Shown here: piece after piece, positions 28,884 through 37,509 of the stretch
Numbering within the stretch: position 1 is the stretch's first letter
Layout of the letters: every line of letters starts with the position of its first letter
Origin: Fulvivirga maritima
Lineage (GTDB): Bacteria; Bacteroidota; Bacteroidia; Cytophagales; Cyclobacteriaceae
Direction: 5' to 3'
Assembly (NCBI RefSeq): GCF_021389955.1
Contig: NZ_CP089980.1
Location: 5,203,001-5,267,000, forward strand
DNA: 64,000 bases
Program-made: the position numbers and the translations under genes
The notes under the pieces: model-generated
The model's database searches: none
Told to the model about the DNA's origin: nothing
The model's input: only the letters and a program-made list of their open reading frames with translations

Positions 28884-29850
28884 GGTTAACAGGCTTTATA
28901 AGGTAGTTGTCATGGCTCTGCCGAACCACTTGTACATCGGTAATAAACTCAAGCGAACTAATAAACTCTTCCAGATTCTGATCCTGAAACACTCCAGTAA
29001 TGCGTTGTTTTTCTATAGCCTCATTATCAATCTTGAAATTGACTCCATAAAATTGATTGATAGGTGCTAAAGCATTGCTAAAAGTGAGGTCATCTAGCAT
29101 AAGGATGTTATCCTTCCAGGCCAGCTCTTTTTCAAGGTTGAAATTTCTCTTTACTGCTTCATGGGTATTGCTGTTCCAGATGAGCTGCTCTTGTGGAGCG
29201 AGGGTCACTTTGTCTTCTTTATTATTAAAAAGCACTTCTACTTTACCCTCAGCCAAAGAAATAGTATTGTCTGATATTTTATTATTGACGCTAAAAGAAG
29301 TGCCCAATACTTTTACATCTAACTCATTACTATGCACTATAAAAGGATGTTCTTTGTCTTTAGTCACTTCAAAGAAAGCTTCGCCCTGCAGTGTTACTTC
29401 TCTGGTATCTTCAAAAACGCTAGGGTATTCTATTCTCGAATCCCCATTCAGCATTACTTTACTGCTATCAGGCAAATAGATGGTCAATCGCTCTCCCTTG
29501 GCGGTAATTCTATGATTGGTATATTGTGTGGTATTGTTGAAGAAATAAAGACTCGCGGCAGTTATTATTATTACGGCTGCTGCCGACCAGTAGGCCACTC
29601 TTTGCCATTTCTGCCGTTTATTCTGCTGTAGGTCTTCTCTTAACTTTTCTGTGTAGTATGGATTATGATCATCTAGCTGAAGCAAATCATCAGTAGGGTA
29701 ATTATTCCAGATGAATTGGTATTGCTCCAGCAGATCCTGTAATTCATAATCAAGTGTTAGCTCCAGTTCGAAGACGGAGCGGTCTTCCGGAGGCATCTCC
29801 TTGGTGAGGTATCTTACGCATTTTAACTCTTTTAGAGTATTGACTTCCAT
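28876..29850 (-). CDS. FecR family transmembrane anti-sigma factor
   Basis: The product has 324 residues. It has a cytoplasmic N-terminal part that would bind the sigma factor, one transmembrane helix (VAYWSAAAVIIITAASLYFF, about residues 86-105), a periplasmic FecR domain (AKGERLTIYLPDSSKVMLNG, then GEAFFEVTKDKEHPFIVHS and VKVLGTSFSV) and a C-terminal DUF4974 domain (ALAPINQFYGVNFKID to DNYLIKPV). It transmits the signal from the SusC STN domain to the ECF sigma encoded next. It is the first gene of this regulatory unit. Confidence 0.92.
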   Translation of the reverse strand: MEVNTLKELKCVRYLTKEMPPEDRSVFELELTLDYELQDLLEQYQFIWNNYPTDDLLQLDDHNPYYTEKLREDLQQNKRQKWQRVAYWSAAAVIIITAASLYFFNNTTQYTNHRITAKGERLTIYLPDSSKVMLNGDSRIEYPSVFEDTREVTLQGEAFFEVTKDKEHPFIVHSNELDVKVLGTSFSVNNKISDNTISLAEGKVEVLFNNKEDKVTLAPQEQLIWNSNTHEAVKRNFNLEKELAWKDNILMLDDLTFSNALAPINQFYGVNFKIDNEAIEKQRITGVFQDQNLEEFISSLEFITDVQVVRQSHDNYLIKPVNHD

Positions 29851-29989
29851 TGGTGTTTGTCCTTTTGCTACAAGGAGTCACCAAATGAGAAAAATCCCCT
29901 ATAAATCTATGTCACTAAAATGTAAAATGTGTAACCGTAATTTTAACATTTATTTAACAGGCATTTGTGCACTTCATAACATGTGCCGT

Positions 29990-30472
29990 TCATGCTTGTT
30001 TTGAGGCTTTTGGCTCATCAAAAACAAAGCTTTTCTTTCTTACATAAACTATCTTGTCTACTTCTGTTACTATTTCTCCTTTGCTATTTTTTACTTCGCA
30101 CAAAAAAGTATAATCCTTTTTACCTATTTCATCCAGTTCCTGTTTAATGGATTGCACCTGCTCAGTACTTACTTCAAACACACAGCTTAGCGTTCCTTTT
30201 CCAGGCCTTTTATATCTAATACTGGCTCCTTTATCCATCACCATATAATCGCTGCCCAGCAGATCTATTAAAATAAACATGTACCAGGGATCACACATAG
30301 AATACAGTGAGCCTCCGTAATGAATGCCCACCAGATTTCTGTTATACCATTTCATTTTCATCTCCACCTCATACCTTCTTCTATCTGCCGATACCCTCTT
30401 GAGACTTATGCCTGTACCAAGCATAGGAGGCCACCAGTTAATTAATTTCATTTTTTGTTGATAGGAGAGCAT
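29990..30472 (-). CDS. DUF4442 hotdog-fold (thioesterase-like) protein
   Basis: The product has 160 residues and is cytoplasmic. The DUF4442 features are NWWPPMLGTGISLKRVS, MKWYNRNLVGIHYGGSLYSMCDP and DKGASIRYKRPGKG. The fold is like acyl-CoA thioesterases (the HYGG segment matches the hotdog helix), but the usual catalytic Asp/Glu cannot be assigned from sequence alone. It is a single gene, diverging from the cyclophilin gene. The substrate is unknown. Confidence 0.75.
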   Translation of the reverse strand: MLSYQQKMKLINWWPPMLGTGISLKRVSADRRRYEVEMKMKWYNRNLVGIHYGGSLYSMCDPWYMFILIDLLGSDYMVMDKGASIRYKRPGKGTLSCVFEVSTEQVQSIKQELDEIGKKDYTFLCEVKNSKGEIVTEVDKIVYVRKKSFVFDEPKASKQA

Positions 30473-30504
30473 ATTTAATTGCAGTTAAGTATCTTATAAA
30501 TTGG

Positions 30505-30512
30505 TATTTTTG
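30505..30512 (+). promoter_or_regulatory. Candidate -7 promoter box for the cyclophilin gene
   Basis: TATTTTTG fits TAnnTTTG and lies 29 bp upstream of the ATG at 30542. A TTG at 30479-30481 is 23 bp upstream, a little further than ideal. Confidence 0.4.
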
Positions 30513-30541
30513 AAACGGGATTCTAACATAACAAAACAGAG

Positions 30542-30979
30542 ATGAAAACTGCTGAAATAATTACAGAAAAAGGAACCATGAAAGTGCATTTTTACGAAGA
30601 AGATGCTCCTAACACTGTGCAAAACTTCGTGGACCTGGCTAACAAAGGTTTCTATGATGGTCTTACTTTTCATAGAATGATACCGAACTTCGTAATACAA
30701 ACCGGCTGTCCTGATGGTACTGGCTATGGTAATCCGGGCTATAGAATTAAGTGCGAGACTGATGGTGGTAATCAATATCATGAAAGAGGCGTACTTTCTA
30801 TGGCTCATGCTGGCAGAAATACAGGTGGTAGCCAGTTCTTTATATGTCATAGCAGAGATAATACTTCTCAGCTAGACGGAAAGCACACTTGTTTTGGCAA
30901 AGTTGTTGATGGATTAGACGTGATTGATGACATCAGAAAAGGAGATATCATTAAAAAAATCACAATTCATGAAGATTAA
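30542..30979 (+). CDS. Cyclophilin-type peptidyl-prolyl cis-trans isomerase
   Basis: The product has 145 residues and no signal peptide, so it is cytoplasmic. Cyclophilin motifs are present: FYDGLTFHRMIPNFVIQTGCP with the catalytic Arg, the NTGGSQFFI substrate-binding strand and LDGKHTCFGKVVDG. It catalyses proline isomerisation during protein folding. A lipoprotein gene overlaps its last 11 bp, so the two are probably co-transcribed. Confidence 0.95.
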   Translation: MKTAEIITEKGTMKVHFYEEDAPNTVQNFVDLANKGFYDGLTFHRMIPNFVIQTGCPDGTGYGNPGYRIKCETDGGNQYHERGVLSMAHAGRNTGGSQFFICHSRDNTSQLDGKHTCFGKVVDGLDVIDDIRKGDIIKKITIHED

Positions 30980-31448
30980 ATCACTTAGCTGTGTGGCGCT
31001 GGTATTGATGCTTATCAATATCAGCTGTGCACAAAAAACCGTTGTTCAAACTGATCCTAACATTTCATTAAAGGTAGATCGTAATAGCGATATCAGCTCT
31101 TCTGACCAAAAAGGCCTATTACTAGAATCAGGAGATTATGCCGTGGTAAGACTCAAGTTTGTAGGTCCTGGCGATAAGCGAATAGATGCCGGAATGGACA
31201 GGACCTTAATCATTAAAATGCCAGAAACTGATGAGTTAACCATAACTGACTGGAACACTTCTGAAGGATACATTGAAATTAGTGGATGTCGATGCCTCAA
31301 CCGAGGTCTTAATCCTATTGAGTCAGGTACAGTGAAGCTTAAAAAGCTCAAGAATAATATCTGGCAAATAGAGGCTAATGTTACTGCCAAGGGGCGTGAT
31401 AATGGTAATGAACTTAACCTTGAGTGGCAGGGTAAGGTGCAAGAGTAA
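30969..31448 (+). CDS. Hypothetical lipoprotein
   Basis: The product has 159 residues from the ATG at 30969. The signal is MKIKSLSCVALVLMLINISC with a lipobox Cys at residue 20, followed by AQKTVVQTDP. The rest is predicted beta-rich, with an ISGCRCLNRGLNP segment holding two close Cys. I do not recognise a family; it resembles short lipoproteins of unknown role common in Cytophagales. The start overlaps the cyclophilin gene by 11 bp. Confidence 0.7.
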   Translation: MKIKSLSCVALVLMLINISCAQKTVVQTDPNISLKVDRNSDISSSDQKGLLLESGDYAVVRLKFVGPGDKRIDAGMDRTLIIKMPETDELTITDWNTSEGYIEISGCRCLNRGLNPIESGTVKLKKLKNNIWQIEANVTAKGRDNGNELNLEWQGKVQE

Positions 31449-31489
31449 AAGAAACCGCTGCGTTCAAAATAAATATTAAATGCAATTAG

Positions 31490-31534
31490 GTACTCGAAAT
31501 CTTCACTATTATCAATAGAGGCTATTTCGAGTAC
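31490..31534. terminator. Hairpin between convergent genes
   Basis: A perfect 11-bp inverted repeat (gtactcgaaat, 31490-31500; atttcgagtac, 31524-31534) with a 23-nt loop lies between the convergent lipoprotein and DUF3050 genes. There is no clear T-tract, so its terminator role is moderate. Confidence 0.5.
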
Positions 31535-31577
31535 TTAAAGTAGACAATCGCTGAGTCACATCACTTTTAGATAGCTA

Positions 31578-32345
31578 CTAACTCATTGATATTTTATTGG
31601 CAATACTGTCCCAGAGTTTTATACGCATGCTCAGCGCTTGCTTAGCAGTTTCTCTGCACTCCTCCCATTTTGTCTGATCACTTCCACATAGAGCTGCTAT
31701 CATTTTTAATGACAACGGGCCGTGTTCATCACCGTCGAGCTCAATATGTCTATTCAAGTAGTATGTAAGTTTGTTATAACTTACCTGATTTTCCTTTTCT
31801 GATTTTTTTATTATTTCAATAAACATATCAGGGATAAGATCTTCTCTACCAAAGGTAAATGCAGAAGCTATCAAATGAGGCTTTTTAGAATTGATAATGT
31901 CAAAAGTAAAGCGAACAAAATCCTGAACAGCTTTCTCTTCTATATTATTAATAGCCTGATCTACGCCATTTTCTACAATGCTATTCAAGAAATTTCTTAT
32001 CTCAGAAGTATCAGCATTTACTTGTTCCATCGCTTCCAGATACATCTCATAATGACTCATAGGCTCACCGTTTTCGCCCAGGTCACTCTCCTCTCCCAGT
32101 ACTATTTCATTGATGAATCTGGCGATATTAGGATCTGCTGCAGGTAGCCAGGGCACATTTACACAGGTTAAATCTCGTTGTAATGCCTTTAAAAGTGACA
32201 TAAAATCCCACACAGCATATACATGCTGGCTCATAAAAGCACGGATATCATCTAAAGTTGACAATTGCCCATACATTTTATGGGTAGTAAGTTGTTTTCT
32301 CAAAGGCAAAATAGCCTCTTCTATCTTGTCTATCTCTGCGTTCAT
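31578..32345 (-). CDS. DUF3050 (heme-oxygenase-like fold) protein
   Basis: The product has 255 residues and is all-helical. It matches DUF3050: [41 protein letters not shown] near the start and [16 protein letters not shown] near the end. Conserved His and Glu residues ([19 protein letters not shown]) fit a heme-oxygenase-like di-metal or cofactor site, but no activity is established to my knowledge. I chose the ATG at 32345 because a TACCTTTG promoter box ends 4 bp upstream, which would place the RNA start at or near this codon. Confidence 0.8.
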   Translation of the reverse strand: MNAEIDKIEEAILPLRKQLTTHKMYGQLSTLDDIRAFMSQHVYAVWDFMSLLKALQRDLTCVNVPWLPAADPNIARFINEIVLGEESDLGENGEPMSHYEMYLEAMEQVNADTSEIRNFLNSIVENGVDQAINNIEEKAVQDFVRFTFDIINSKKPHLIASAFTFGREDLIPDMFIEIIKKSEKENQVSYNKLTYYLNRHIELDGDEHGPLSLKMIAALCGSDQTKWEECRETAKQALSMRIKLWDSIANKISMS

Positions 32346-32349
32346 GGCG

Positions 32350-32357
32350 CAAAGGTA
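32350..32357 (-). promoter_or_regulatory. -7 promoter box abutting the DUF3050 start
   Basis: The minus strand reads TACCTTTG, then CGCC, then ATG. With the transcription start normally about 7 bp past the box, the message would be leaderless or nearly so. No clear -33 TTTG was found. Confidence 0.45.
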
Positions 32358-32513
32358 ATCCATTTTCGTTATTGAGCCTTATGCTGTCCCTTAATGCACA
32401 GCAATTGAATTCCTGCGTCTGTAATCTTCGCCATTCTCCATGTGTAACGACACTAAAAATCAATTAATTATCTCAAAAAATAACTTTGTGATAATTAAGC
32501 CAATTTATACTTT

Positions 32514-32723
32514 CTAAATACCCAATTCCTTTTCAGGAAGCCCCATTTCTTTGGCCGTGAACTTAAATATTTGTAGTACTTCGTTATACGTTAATAGCTT
32601 AGTTTCAATATGAAGGATTTCCTTCTCTTCAGCCCATCCCTTTCTATCTCTCACTTCTTTAATATTTTCGTGTATACCAATCAGCACGTTATTCAGGTAA
32701 TCTTTCAATTCATCTTTTGTCAT
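32514..32723 (-). CDS. Small hypothetical protein
   Basis: The product has 69 residues and is charged and helical (MTKDELKDYLNNVLIGIHENI, ending MGLPEKELGI). It has no signal or membrane segment. A weak AAGGA lies about 8 nt upstream of the ATG. It stands alone between DUF3050 and a 300-bp spacer. I do not recognise the family. Confidence 0.55.
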   Translation of the reverse strand: MTKDELKDYLNNVLIGIHENIKEVRDRKGWAEEKEILHIETKLLTYNEVLQIFKFTAKEMGLPEKELGI

Positions 32724-33030
32724 ATTGCTTTCCTTTTGTTTTTAATCTCATTATAGTTTTACGAATTCAATGATAGAAGGGTTAGTTAGGTAGCGCCGAA
32801 CCATTTAGAATCATCTTACAGATACCAATCATCAAAAAATAGAGCAATAGGTTAAATTTTAACCCTATTCCATCAATCTATGTGTAACTTTGACACGTAA
32901 TAGCATTTTTTAAGCCTCCTATTAAGAATATTGAGACCTATTACTCACCATATTTTCAGAAAAAGTAGAGGCTTGATCAACCTAAAGGTTACATTTTTCG
33001 TAAAACAATGTTTAAACATAAAAGCGGCGT
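32724..33030. other. Intergenic spacer upstream of the epimerase gene
   Basis: No ORF of note is seen. A TAnnTTTG-type box, TAACTTTG, lies at 32885-32892 on plus and could drive the gene at 33031 with a leader of about 130 nt, but no good -33 element precedes it. The rest is AT-rich without evident structure. Confidence 0.4.
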
Positions 33031-33843
33031 ATGAAATTAGGTACAGTATCCTGGACTTTCGGTATTGAGGATTTGGAGGAATTGTTTAAAACAGTCAAGT
33101 CACTTGGTTATGAAGCCATACAGTTTTGTGGTGACTTCAGAACTTACCCTGCTCCTCAGGTGGCTGAGATAGCTGAGAAGTATGAAATAGAAATCACTGG
33201 TTATGACATAATCAACTGCCAGCCTAGAAACGAGACTGACGCCACTCTGGCTCATTCTGTCTCATTTTACAAGCAGGTTATAAACTATGCCAGCCAGATA
33301 GGAACGGATATGGTTACTGTACAAGGATTGTCTTTCTGGACCACCGATGCTCAAAATTATCAAGAGGCTTTTGATCAAATAGTAGAGGCCGTACGTCAGC
33401 TAGCTAACTATGCGGCAGAAAAAGACATAACCCTCACTTATGAAGCTTGTAACCACTATGAAGTGCCCTGGATACATACTGCTGAAGAACTTATCAAATT
33501 AAAACGTGAAAGTGCAGCCGATAATCTTAAGCTGGTATTGGATAGCTTTCATATGAATATCAATGAAAAAGATGCCGAAGCTAGCATAGAGAAGGTTGGA
33601 GTAAATGATCTATTCAGCTATCATGTGTCAGATTCTGGTCGTGGAGGTATAGGCACAGGGCATATCAATTTTAAAGCACACTATGATAAATTAAAGGCCA
33701 TTGGTTTTGATGGTCTGATATGTTTTGAAATAGTAGTGCCTGAATGCCGGCCAGATAAACTCCCCATGAATGACGCTCAGATGGATGAATTTCTACAACA
33801 ACACCAGCACAGCCTAGCTACCTGGAAGGATTACCTCAACTAA
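33031..33843 (+). CDS. Sugar phosphate isomerase/epimerase (xylose isomerase-like TIM barrel)
   Basis: The product has 270 residues with the AP_endonuc_2/xylose isomerase-like barrel. Expected metal-site positions are visible: Glu in LTYEACNHYEVPW, Asp in VLDSFHMN, His in SYHVSDSGRGG, and Glu in CFEIVVPE. There is no signal peptide, so it is cytoplasmic. The family interconverts keto sugars or inositols; the substrate cannot be read from sequence. The next gene starts 66 bp downstream. Confidence 0.85.
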   Translation: MKLGTVSWTFGIEDLEELFKTVKSLGYEAIQFCGDFRTYPAPQVAEIAEKYEIEITGYDIINCQPRNETDATLAHSVSFYKQVINYASQIGTDMVTVQGLSFWTTDAQNYQEAFDQIVEAVRQLANYAAEKDITLTYEACNHYEVPWIHTAEELIKLKRESAADNLKLVLDSFHMNINEKDAEASIEKVGVNDLFSYHVSDSGRGGIGTGHINFKAHYDKLKAIGFDGLICFEIVVPECRPDKLPMNDAQMDEFLQQHQHSLATWKDYLN

Positions 33844-33909
33844 CTATTTTATATTTATAATTTAAAAAGCCATATTTGAAAATTTCATCAAGGGCTTAAT
33901 TTATATACA

Positions 33910-34227
33910 ATGAAGGCAAAGCATATTTTTTTTTACTTATTAGGCATAGGACTTTTGATTTTTGGTAATCGTGACCTGTGGGATGAGCTGCAAGAAGCAC
34001 GAGAACTAGAAAAGAAGCAGAAAGCCTTGGCAGAAGCAAATAAAGATGTTGGTGAAAATTTTGAGACTCAAAAGCTTCAGTATGACTCTGCAAATCATAC
34101 CTGGAAAAATGACGCTTACTATTTCCAAATAGTGAATCTTGGTAATGTAAATTATAAGGCTTTAAGAAAAAAAGGCAGAACGCATGTAGAAACAGATGAT
34201 GATGAAAATGTCTCAGACAGCCAGTAA
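33910..34227 (+). CDS. Small membrane-anchored protein at the head of the Rnf-like cluster
   Basis: The product has 105 residues: one N-terminal transmembrane helix (IFFYLLGIGLLIFG), a short coiled-coil-like stretch (DELQEARELEKKQKALAEAN) and an acidic tail (ETDDDENVSDSQ). No cofactor motif or Cys is present. It overlaps the apbE start, so it belongs to the redox operon. The family is not recognised. It may be a structural subunit (inference). Confidence 0.6.
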   Translation: MKAKHIFFYLLGIGLLIFGNRDLWDELQEARELEKKQKALAEANKDVGENFETQKLQYDSANHTWKNDAYYFQIVNLGNVNYKALRKKGRTHVETDDDENVSDSQ

Positions 34228-35137
34228 ATTATACATATCACAAACCAGAGAGCTTTACCATTGCCATATCAAGATTAAAATTCCGATGGAGTATGGCGAG
34301 GAGCTGTTAGAAGATTGCTTTGCTTTATTAGAAGTCATAGACAAAACCTACAACAGTTATCAGGAGGGCTCTTATTTTCATAATATCAATGCGGAAGCTG
34401 GTAATTGGGTAAATACTGATCAGCCAACAATAGAAATGATTAGTCTCAGTAAAAAGATTTCTGAAATCATGCATGGCACTTATGATATTACTTCAATGCC
34501 GCTGATCAGACTTTGGGGGTTTTATCAGGAGAATAATACAGCCATCCCTGAAGCTGAAGACATTAGAAAAACGCTTGCCCAAGTGGATTATGAAAAGATA
34601 AAAATTCATGAAAACAAAGTAAAAATAGAGGCTAACCAGGAAATTATAACAGGTTCCTTCATTAAATCTTATGCCGTTGACTGTGTAGTAGAAAAGCTTA
34701 AAGCTGCTGGGGTTACTGATGCCATCATCAACGCCGGCGGCATCACCATTTATGCTCTTAATGACGAATCGCACCCTCAGTGGCATGTCAATATTCCTCA
34801 TTATAGTGATAATAAAGAAACTCTTTCAAGAATCGCCTTATCTAATTCATGCTTTTCACTGTCTGCCAGAAAGAGTAACTACATAGAAATTGACGGTAAA
34901 CAATATGGCCATATTTTAAATGCTAAAACAGGTTTGCCTTCAGCTAATCTACAGGTTGGGGTGCTCTCTCCTACTACTTTTATAGGCGATATGCTCTCAA
35001 CGGCATTATTTGCTCATACCGCTAATGCGTTCGCTATTAACGCCAGCAACCTGAGGCATCATTTCGATTTTCAGGCTTACCTCATAGACGAAAACGCTCA
35101 TTTTCAACATTTGGATTTTAACCTCTTTGAATCATGA
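34196..35137 (+). CDS. apbE: ApbE-like FAD:protein FMN transferase
   Basis: The product has about 310 residues. ApbE features are ITSMPLIRLWGFY-type motif (DITSMPLIRLWGF), SFIKSYAVDCVVEKL, INAGGITIYAL, GHILNAKTGLP and the C-terminal metal-site segment GDMLSTALF. Variations from the common pattern are S for G in SFIKSYAVD and HILN for the usual HIID. ApbE attaches FMN to Ser/Thr of extracytoplasmic flavoproteins such as NqrB/C and RnfD/G, and rnfC and rnfD follow. I see no signal peptide, although many ApbE proteins are exported. The start is ambiguous among ATGs at 34196, 34199, 34202 and 34208; the stop overlaps rnfC by ATGA. Confidence 0.85.
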   Translation: MMMKMSQTASKLYISQTRELYHCHIKIKIPMEYGEELLEDCFALLEVIDKTYNSYQEGSYFHNINAEAGNWVNTDQPTIEMISLSKKISEIMHGTYDITSMPLIRLWGFYQENNTAIPEAEDIRKTLAQVDYEKIKIHENKVKIEANQEIITGSFIKSYAVDCVVEKLKAAGVTDAIINAGGITIYALNDESHPQWHVNIPHYSDNKETLSRIALSNSCFSLSARKSNYIEIDGKQYGHILNAKTGLPSANLQVGVLSPTTFIGDMLSTALFAHTANAFAINASNLRHHFDFQAYLIDENAHFQHLDFNLFES

Positions 35138-36405
35138 TCAGTTTGATGAACATACCCTCTTTAAAATCTAAAACCAAGAAGCTGCCAATAAAGGAGATTC
35201 CTGCTACTGAGTATTTTATGCTATCATTGAAAGGGTATGGCAGCGTTATGAAACCTTTAGTTAATCAAGGAGATGAGGTGAAGAAATATCAGCTTCTGGC
35301 AGAAAACAATAATGGTTTTTACTCTTGCCTTCATGCACCAGCTTCTGGTGTTATTGAGAGTATACAAGAGATTGAGGGAGAAGCATACATTAAACTTCGT
35401 AACGATTTTAAAGACACTGAAACCATATTAGCAGAATTACATATTGAAAACATGGCTCCTGAAGATATTCTAAATGTCATTAAATATTATGGCATTGAAG
35501 GTAGCGGCGGAGCCAGGTTCCCTACTTATACCAAGTATAATACTTTGGACAGTTCTATTGATACCTTCATTATTAATGGAGCCGAGTGCGAGCCTTATCT
35601 CAGTGCTGATTATGCGCTAATGAACCATGAGACCGAATCACTTTTTAAGGCGGTTGAGATTATTCAAAAAGTAATTGGAGCCAGCCGTATCGTTATTGGA
35701 ATTGAGCACCAGCATAAAAAGCTAAAAAGCAATCTGGAGCAATCAGCCCAAGCATTCCATCTGCCTTTTGAGGTAAAAATTCTCCCAGATCAGTACCCAC
35801 AAGGAGGCGAGTTGCAGCTCATACGATCAGTAACCGGAAAGGAACTGCCAAAGGGTAGCATTCCTGCTCAGCATGGCATTATGGTCAGTAACGTAGGCAC
35901 AATTCATGCAATTTATGAAGCTTTTTATAACAACAGGCCATATACCGAACGTACAATAACCGTTTCCGGAGAAAATAGCTCAGAACCAGGCAACTACAAA
36001 GTAAGTATTGGTACGCCCATCAAGCATATTTTGGAGCATTTGGGAGGAAGCTGGAATCCTAAACAACAAACAGTAGTGCTGGGCGGACCTATGATGGGGA
36101 AAGCCGTGCATCATGCAGATACTGCCATACACAAAGGATCAGGTGGTGTTTTAGTTATCCCGCATCCTAAAAATAACCGGCACAACTGTATTCAATGCGG
36201 ATATTGCTCTGACGTATGCCCGCAGCACCTCATGCCCATGGAGTTTGCCAGGTATACTAATGAAAATAACCCGCAAAAACTGCAAGACTTCCATTTACCT
36301 GATTGCATAGAATGCGGAGCCTGTGCTTATATCTGCCCTAGTGATGTGCCACTAATGAAAAGCATATTCAACGGAAAAGAAATGATTAAAAACTTGCACC
36401 CATAA
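35134..36405 (+). CDS. rnfC: RnfC-like electron transport subunit (4Fe-4S)
   Basis: The product has 423 residues. It has an N-terminal barrel-sandwich domain, the SLBB/NADH-binding core (GIEGSGGARFPTYTKY, INGAECEPYLSADY) and two ferredoxin-type clusters: Cys352-355-358-362 (CIQCGYCSDVCP) and Cys391-394-397-401 (CIECGACAYICP). In Rnf complexes this cytoplasmic subunit takes electrons from or gives them to NAD(H) and ferredoxin. The start overlaps apbE by 4 bp (ATGA). All eight Cys ligands are intact. Confidence 0.9.
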   Translation: MISLMNIPSLKSKTKKLPIKEIPATEYFMLSLKGYGSVMKPLVNQGDEVKKYQLLAENNNGFYSCLHAPASGVIESIQEIEGEAYIKLRNDFKDTETILAELHIENMAPEDILNVIKYYGIEGSGGARFPTYTKYNTLDSSIDTFIINGAECEPYLSADYALMNHETESLFKAVEIIQKVIGASRIVIGIEHQHKKLKSNLEQSAQAFHLPFEVKILPDQYPQGGELQLIRSVTGKELPKGSIPAQHGIMVSNVGTIHAIYEAFYNNRPYTERTITVSGENSSEPGNYKVSIGTPIKHILEHLGGSWNPKQQTVVLGGPMMGKAVHHADTAIHKGSGGVLVIPHPKNNRHNCIQCGYCSDVCPQHLMPMEFARYTNENNPQKLQDFHLPDCIECGACAYICPSDVPLMKSIFNGKEMIKNLHP

Positions 36406-36410
36406 GTAAT

Positions 36411-37499
36411 ATGAATCTTAACCCTTACATAAAACCAAAGCGCGGAAACACCTCTATGGTTATGCTGGATGTGGTTATTGCGCTGCTGCCCCTTGTGGTT
36501 GCCGGGTATCTGGCCTACGGCATGCATGCACTGACCTTAATAGCGGTTTCTATACTTACGGCATTGGTTACAGAATTGATATTTTCCAGCCTATATCTAA
36601 AGAACTATCGAGCTATTTTTGATGGCTCTGCCGTGGTTACTGCTTTATTATTGGTGTTTACACTTTCGCCAGCCACACCTTGGTATATGGTATCCTTTGG
36701 GGCTGCCGCAGCTATTATATTTGGCAAAATAGTCTGGGGCGGATTAGGTAAGAATCGTTTTAATCCCGCGCTAGTAGGTCGTGAATTTATGACCACCTTC
36801 TTCCCTGCTGTTATGACATCCGCCGCTATATGGGATACTAAAAACATAATAAATGTAGAAGCCACTAACCTCTTTCCGGGAATTGACAGCCCCTATGTTT
36901 CCAGCTATTTAAGTGGCCTTTTTTATAAAACCACAGGTGCACTGGGTGAATATTCCATATTACTAATAGTCCTTGGAGGTCTTTATTTACTAGTGAGAAA
37001 GCGTATCTCCTGGCATATTCCTCTGGCATTGTTGGCTGTATTCTTTGCCGCTTTCTGGTTTGTAGAAGATGGTGATGACCTCCATTTTTCAATAGCGGGG
37101 GTACTTTTAGGCACCATTTACATGGCTACTGATATGCCTTCCAGCCCTACTAATCCTTACGGGAAACTCTATTATGGAGCTATGATTGGGCTTGTGACTT
37201 TTATCCTGATTTTGGGAGGTGTGAGTTATGAATACATGTCATTTTCTATACTTATTCTTAATGGCTTCTCTCGCAAAATCAGCGAAACCTTTGCCCCAAG
37301 AGTTTGGGGACAATCATTAAACTGGAAAGACCGTACTGAAAAGGTGCTTATGCTTTCACTATCTGTACTGGTGGTGGCTCTGGCAGTTATATCACTGCAT
37401 TATTACCATTTCACTCAGTATTTGGTGTATCTGTACATCGCTTACATTATTATCAAATTCAACTATTCGTTCATTAAAAAAATATCGAACCCTATTTAA
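36411..37499 (+). CDS. rnfD: RnfD-like integral membrane flavoprotein subunit
   Basis: The product has 362 residues and about ten transmembrane helices. It matches NqrB/RnfD: WGGLGKNRFNPALVGREF, the GALGEYSILLIVLGGLYLL stretch and YMATDMPSSPTNPYGKLYYG. In RnfD/NqrB a Thr in an S/T-G-A-T-like site carries covalent FMN. I do not find that motif in the expected stretch (residues ~147-175, reading NLFPGIDSPYVSSYLSGL), so the flavin site may be absent or altered. It lies 5 bp after rnfC. No RnfA, B, E or G gene is in the window. Confidence 0.88.
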   Translation: MNLNPYIKPKRGNTSMVMLDVVIALLPLVVAGYLAYGMHALTLIAVSILTALVTELIFSSLYLKNYRAIFDGSAVVTALLLVFTLSPATPWYMVSFGAAAAIIFGKIVWGGLGKNRFNPALVGREFMTTFFPAVMTSAAIWDTKNIINVEATNLFPGIDSPYVSSYLSGLFYKTTGALGEYSILLIVLGGLYLLVRKRISWHIPLALLAVFFAAFWFVEDGDDLHFSIAGVLLGTIYMATDMPSSPTNPYGKLYYGAMIGLVTFILILGGVSYEYMSFSILILNGFSRKISETFAPRVWGQSLNWKDRTEKVLMLSLSVLVVALAVISLHYYHFTQYLVYLYIAYIIIKFNYSFIKKISNPI

Positions 37500-37509
37500 T
37501 ATTATTCAT

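Noticed and set aside
30494-30850. Minus-strand 118-aa ORF over the cyclophilin gene
   Set aside because: It is fully inside and opposite a clear cyclophilin gene and the protein has no recognisable pattern.
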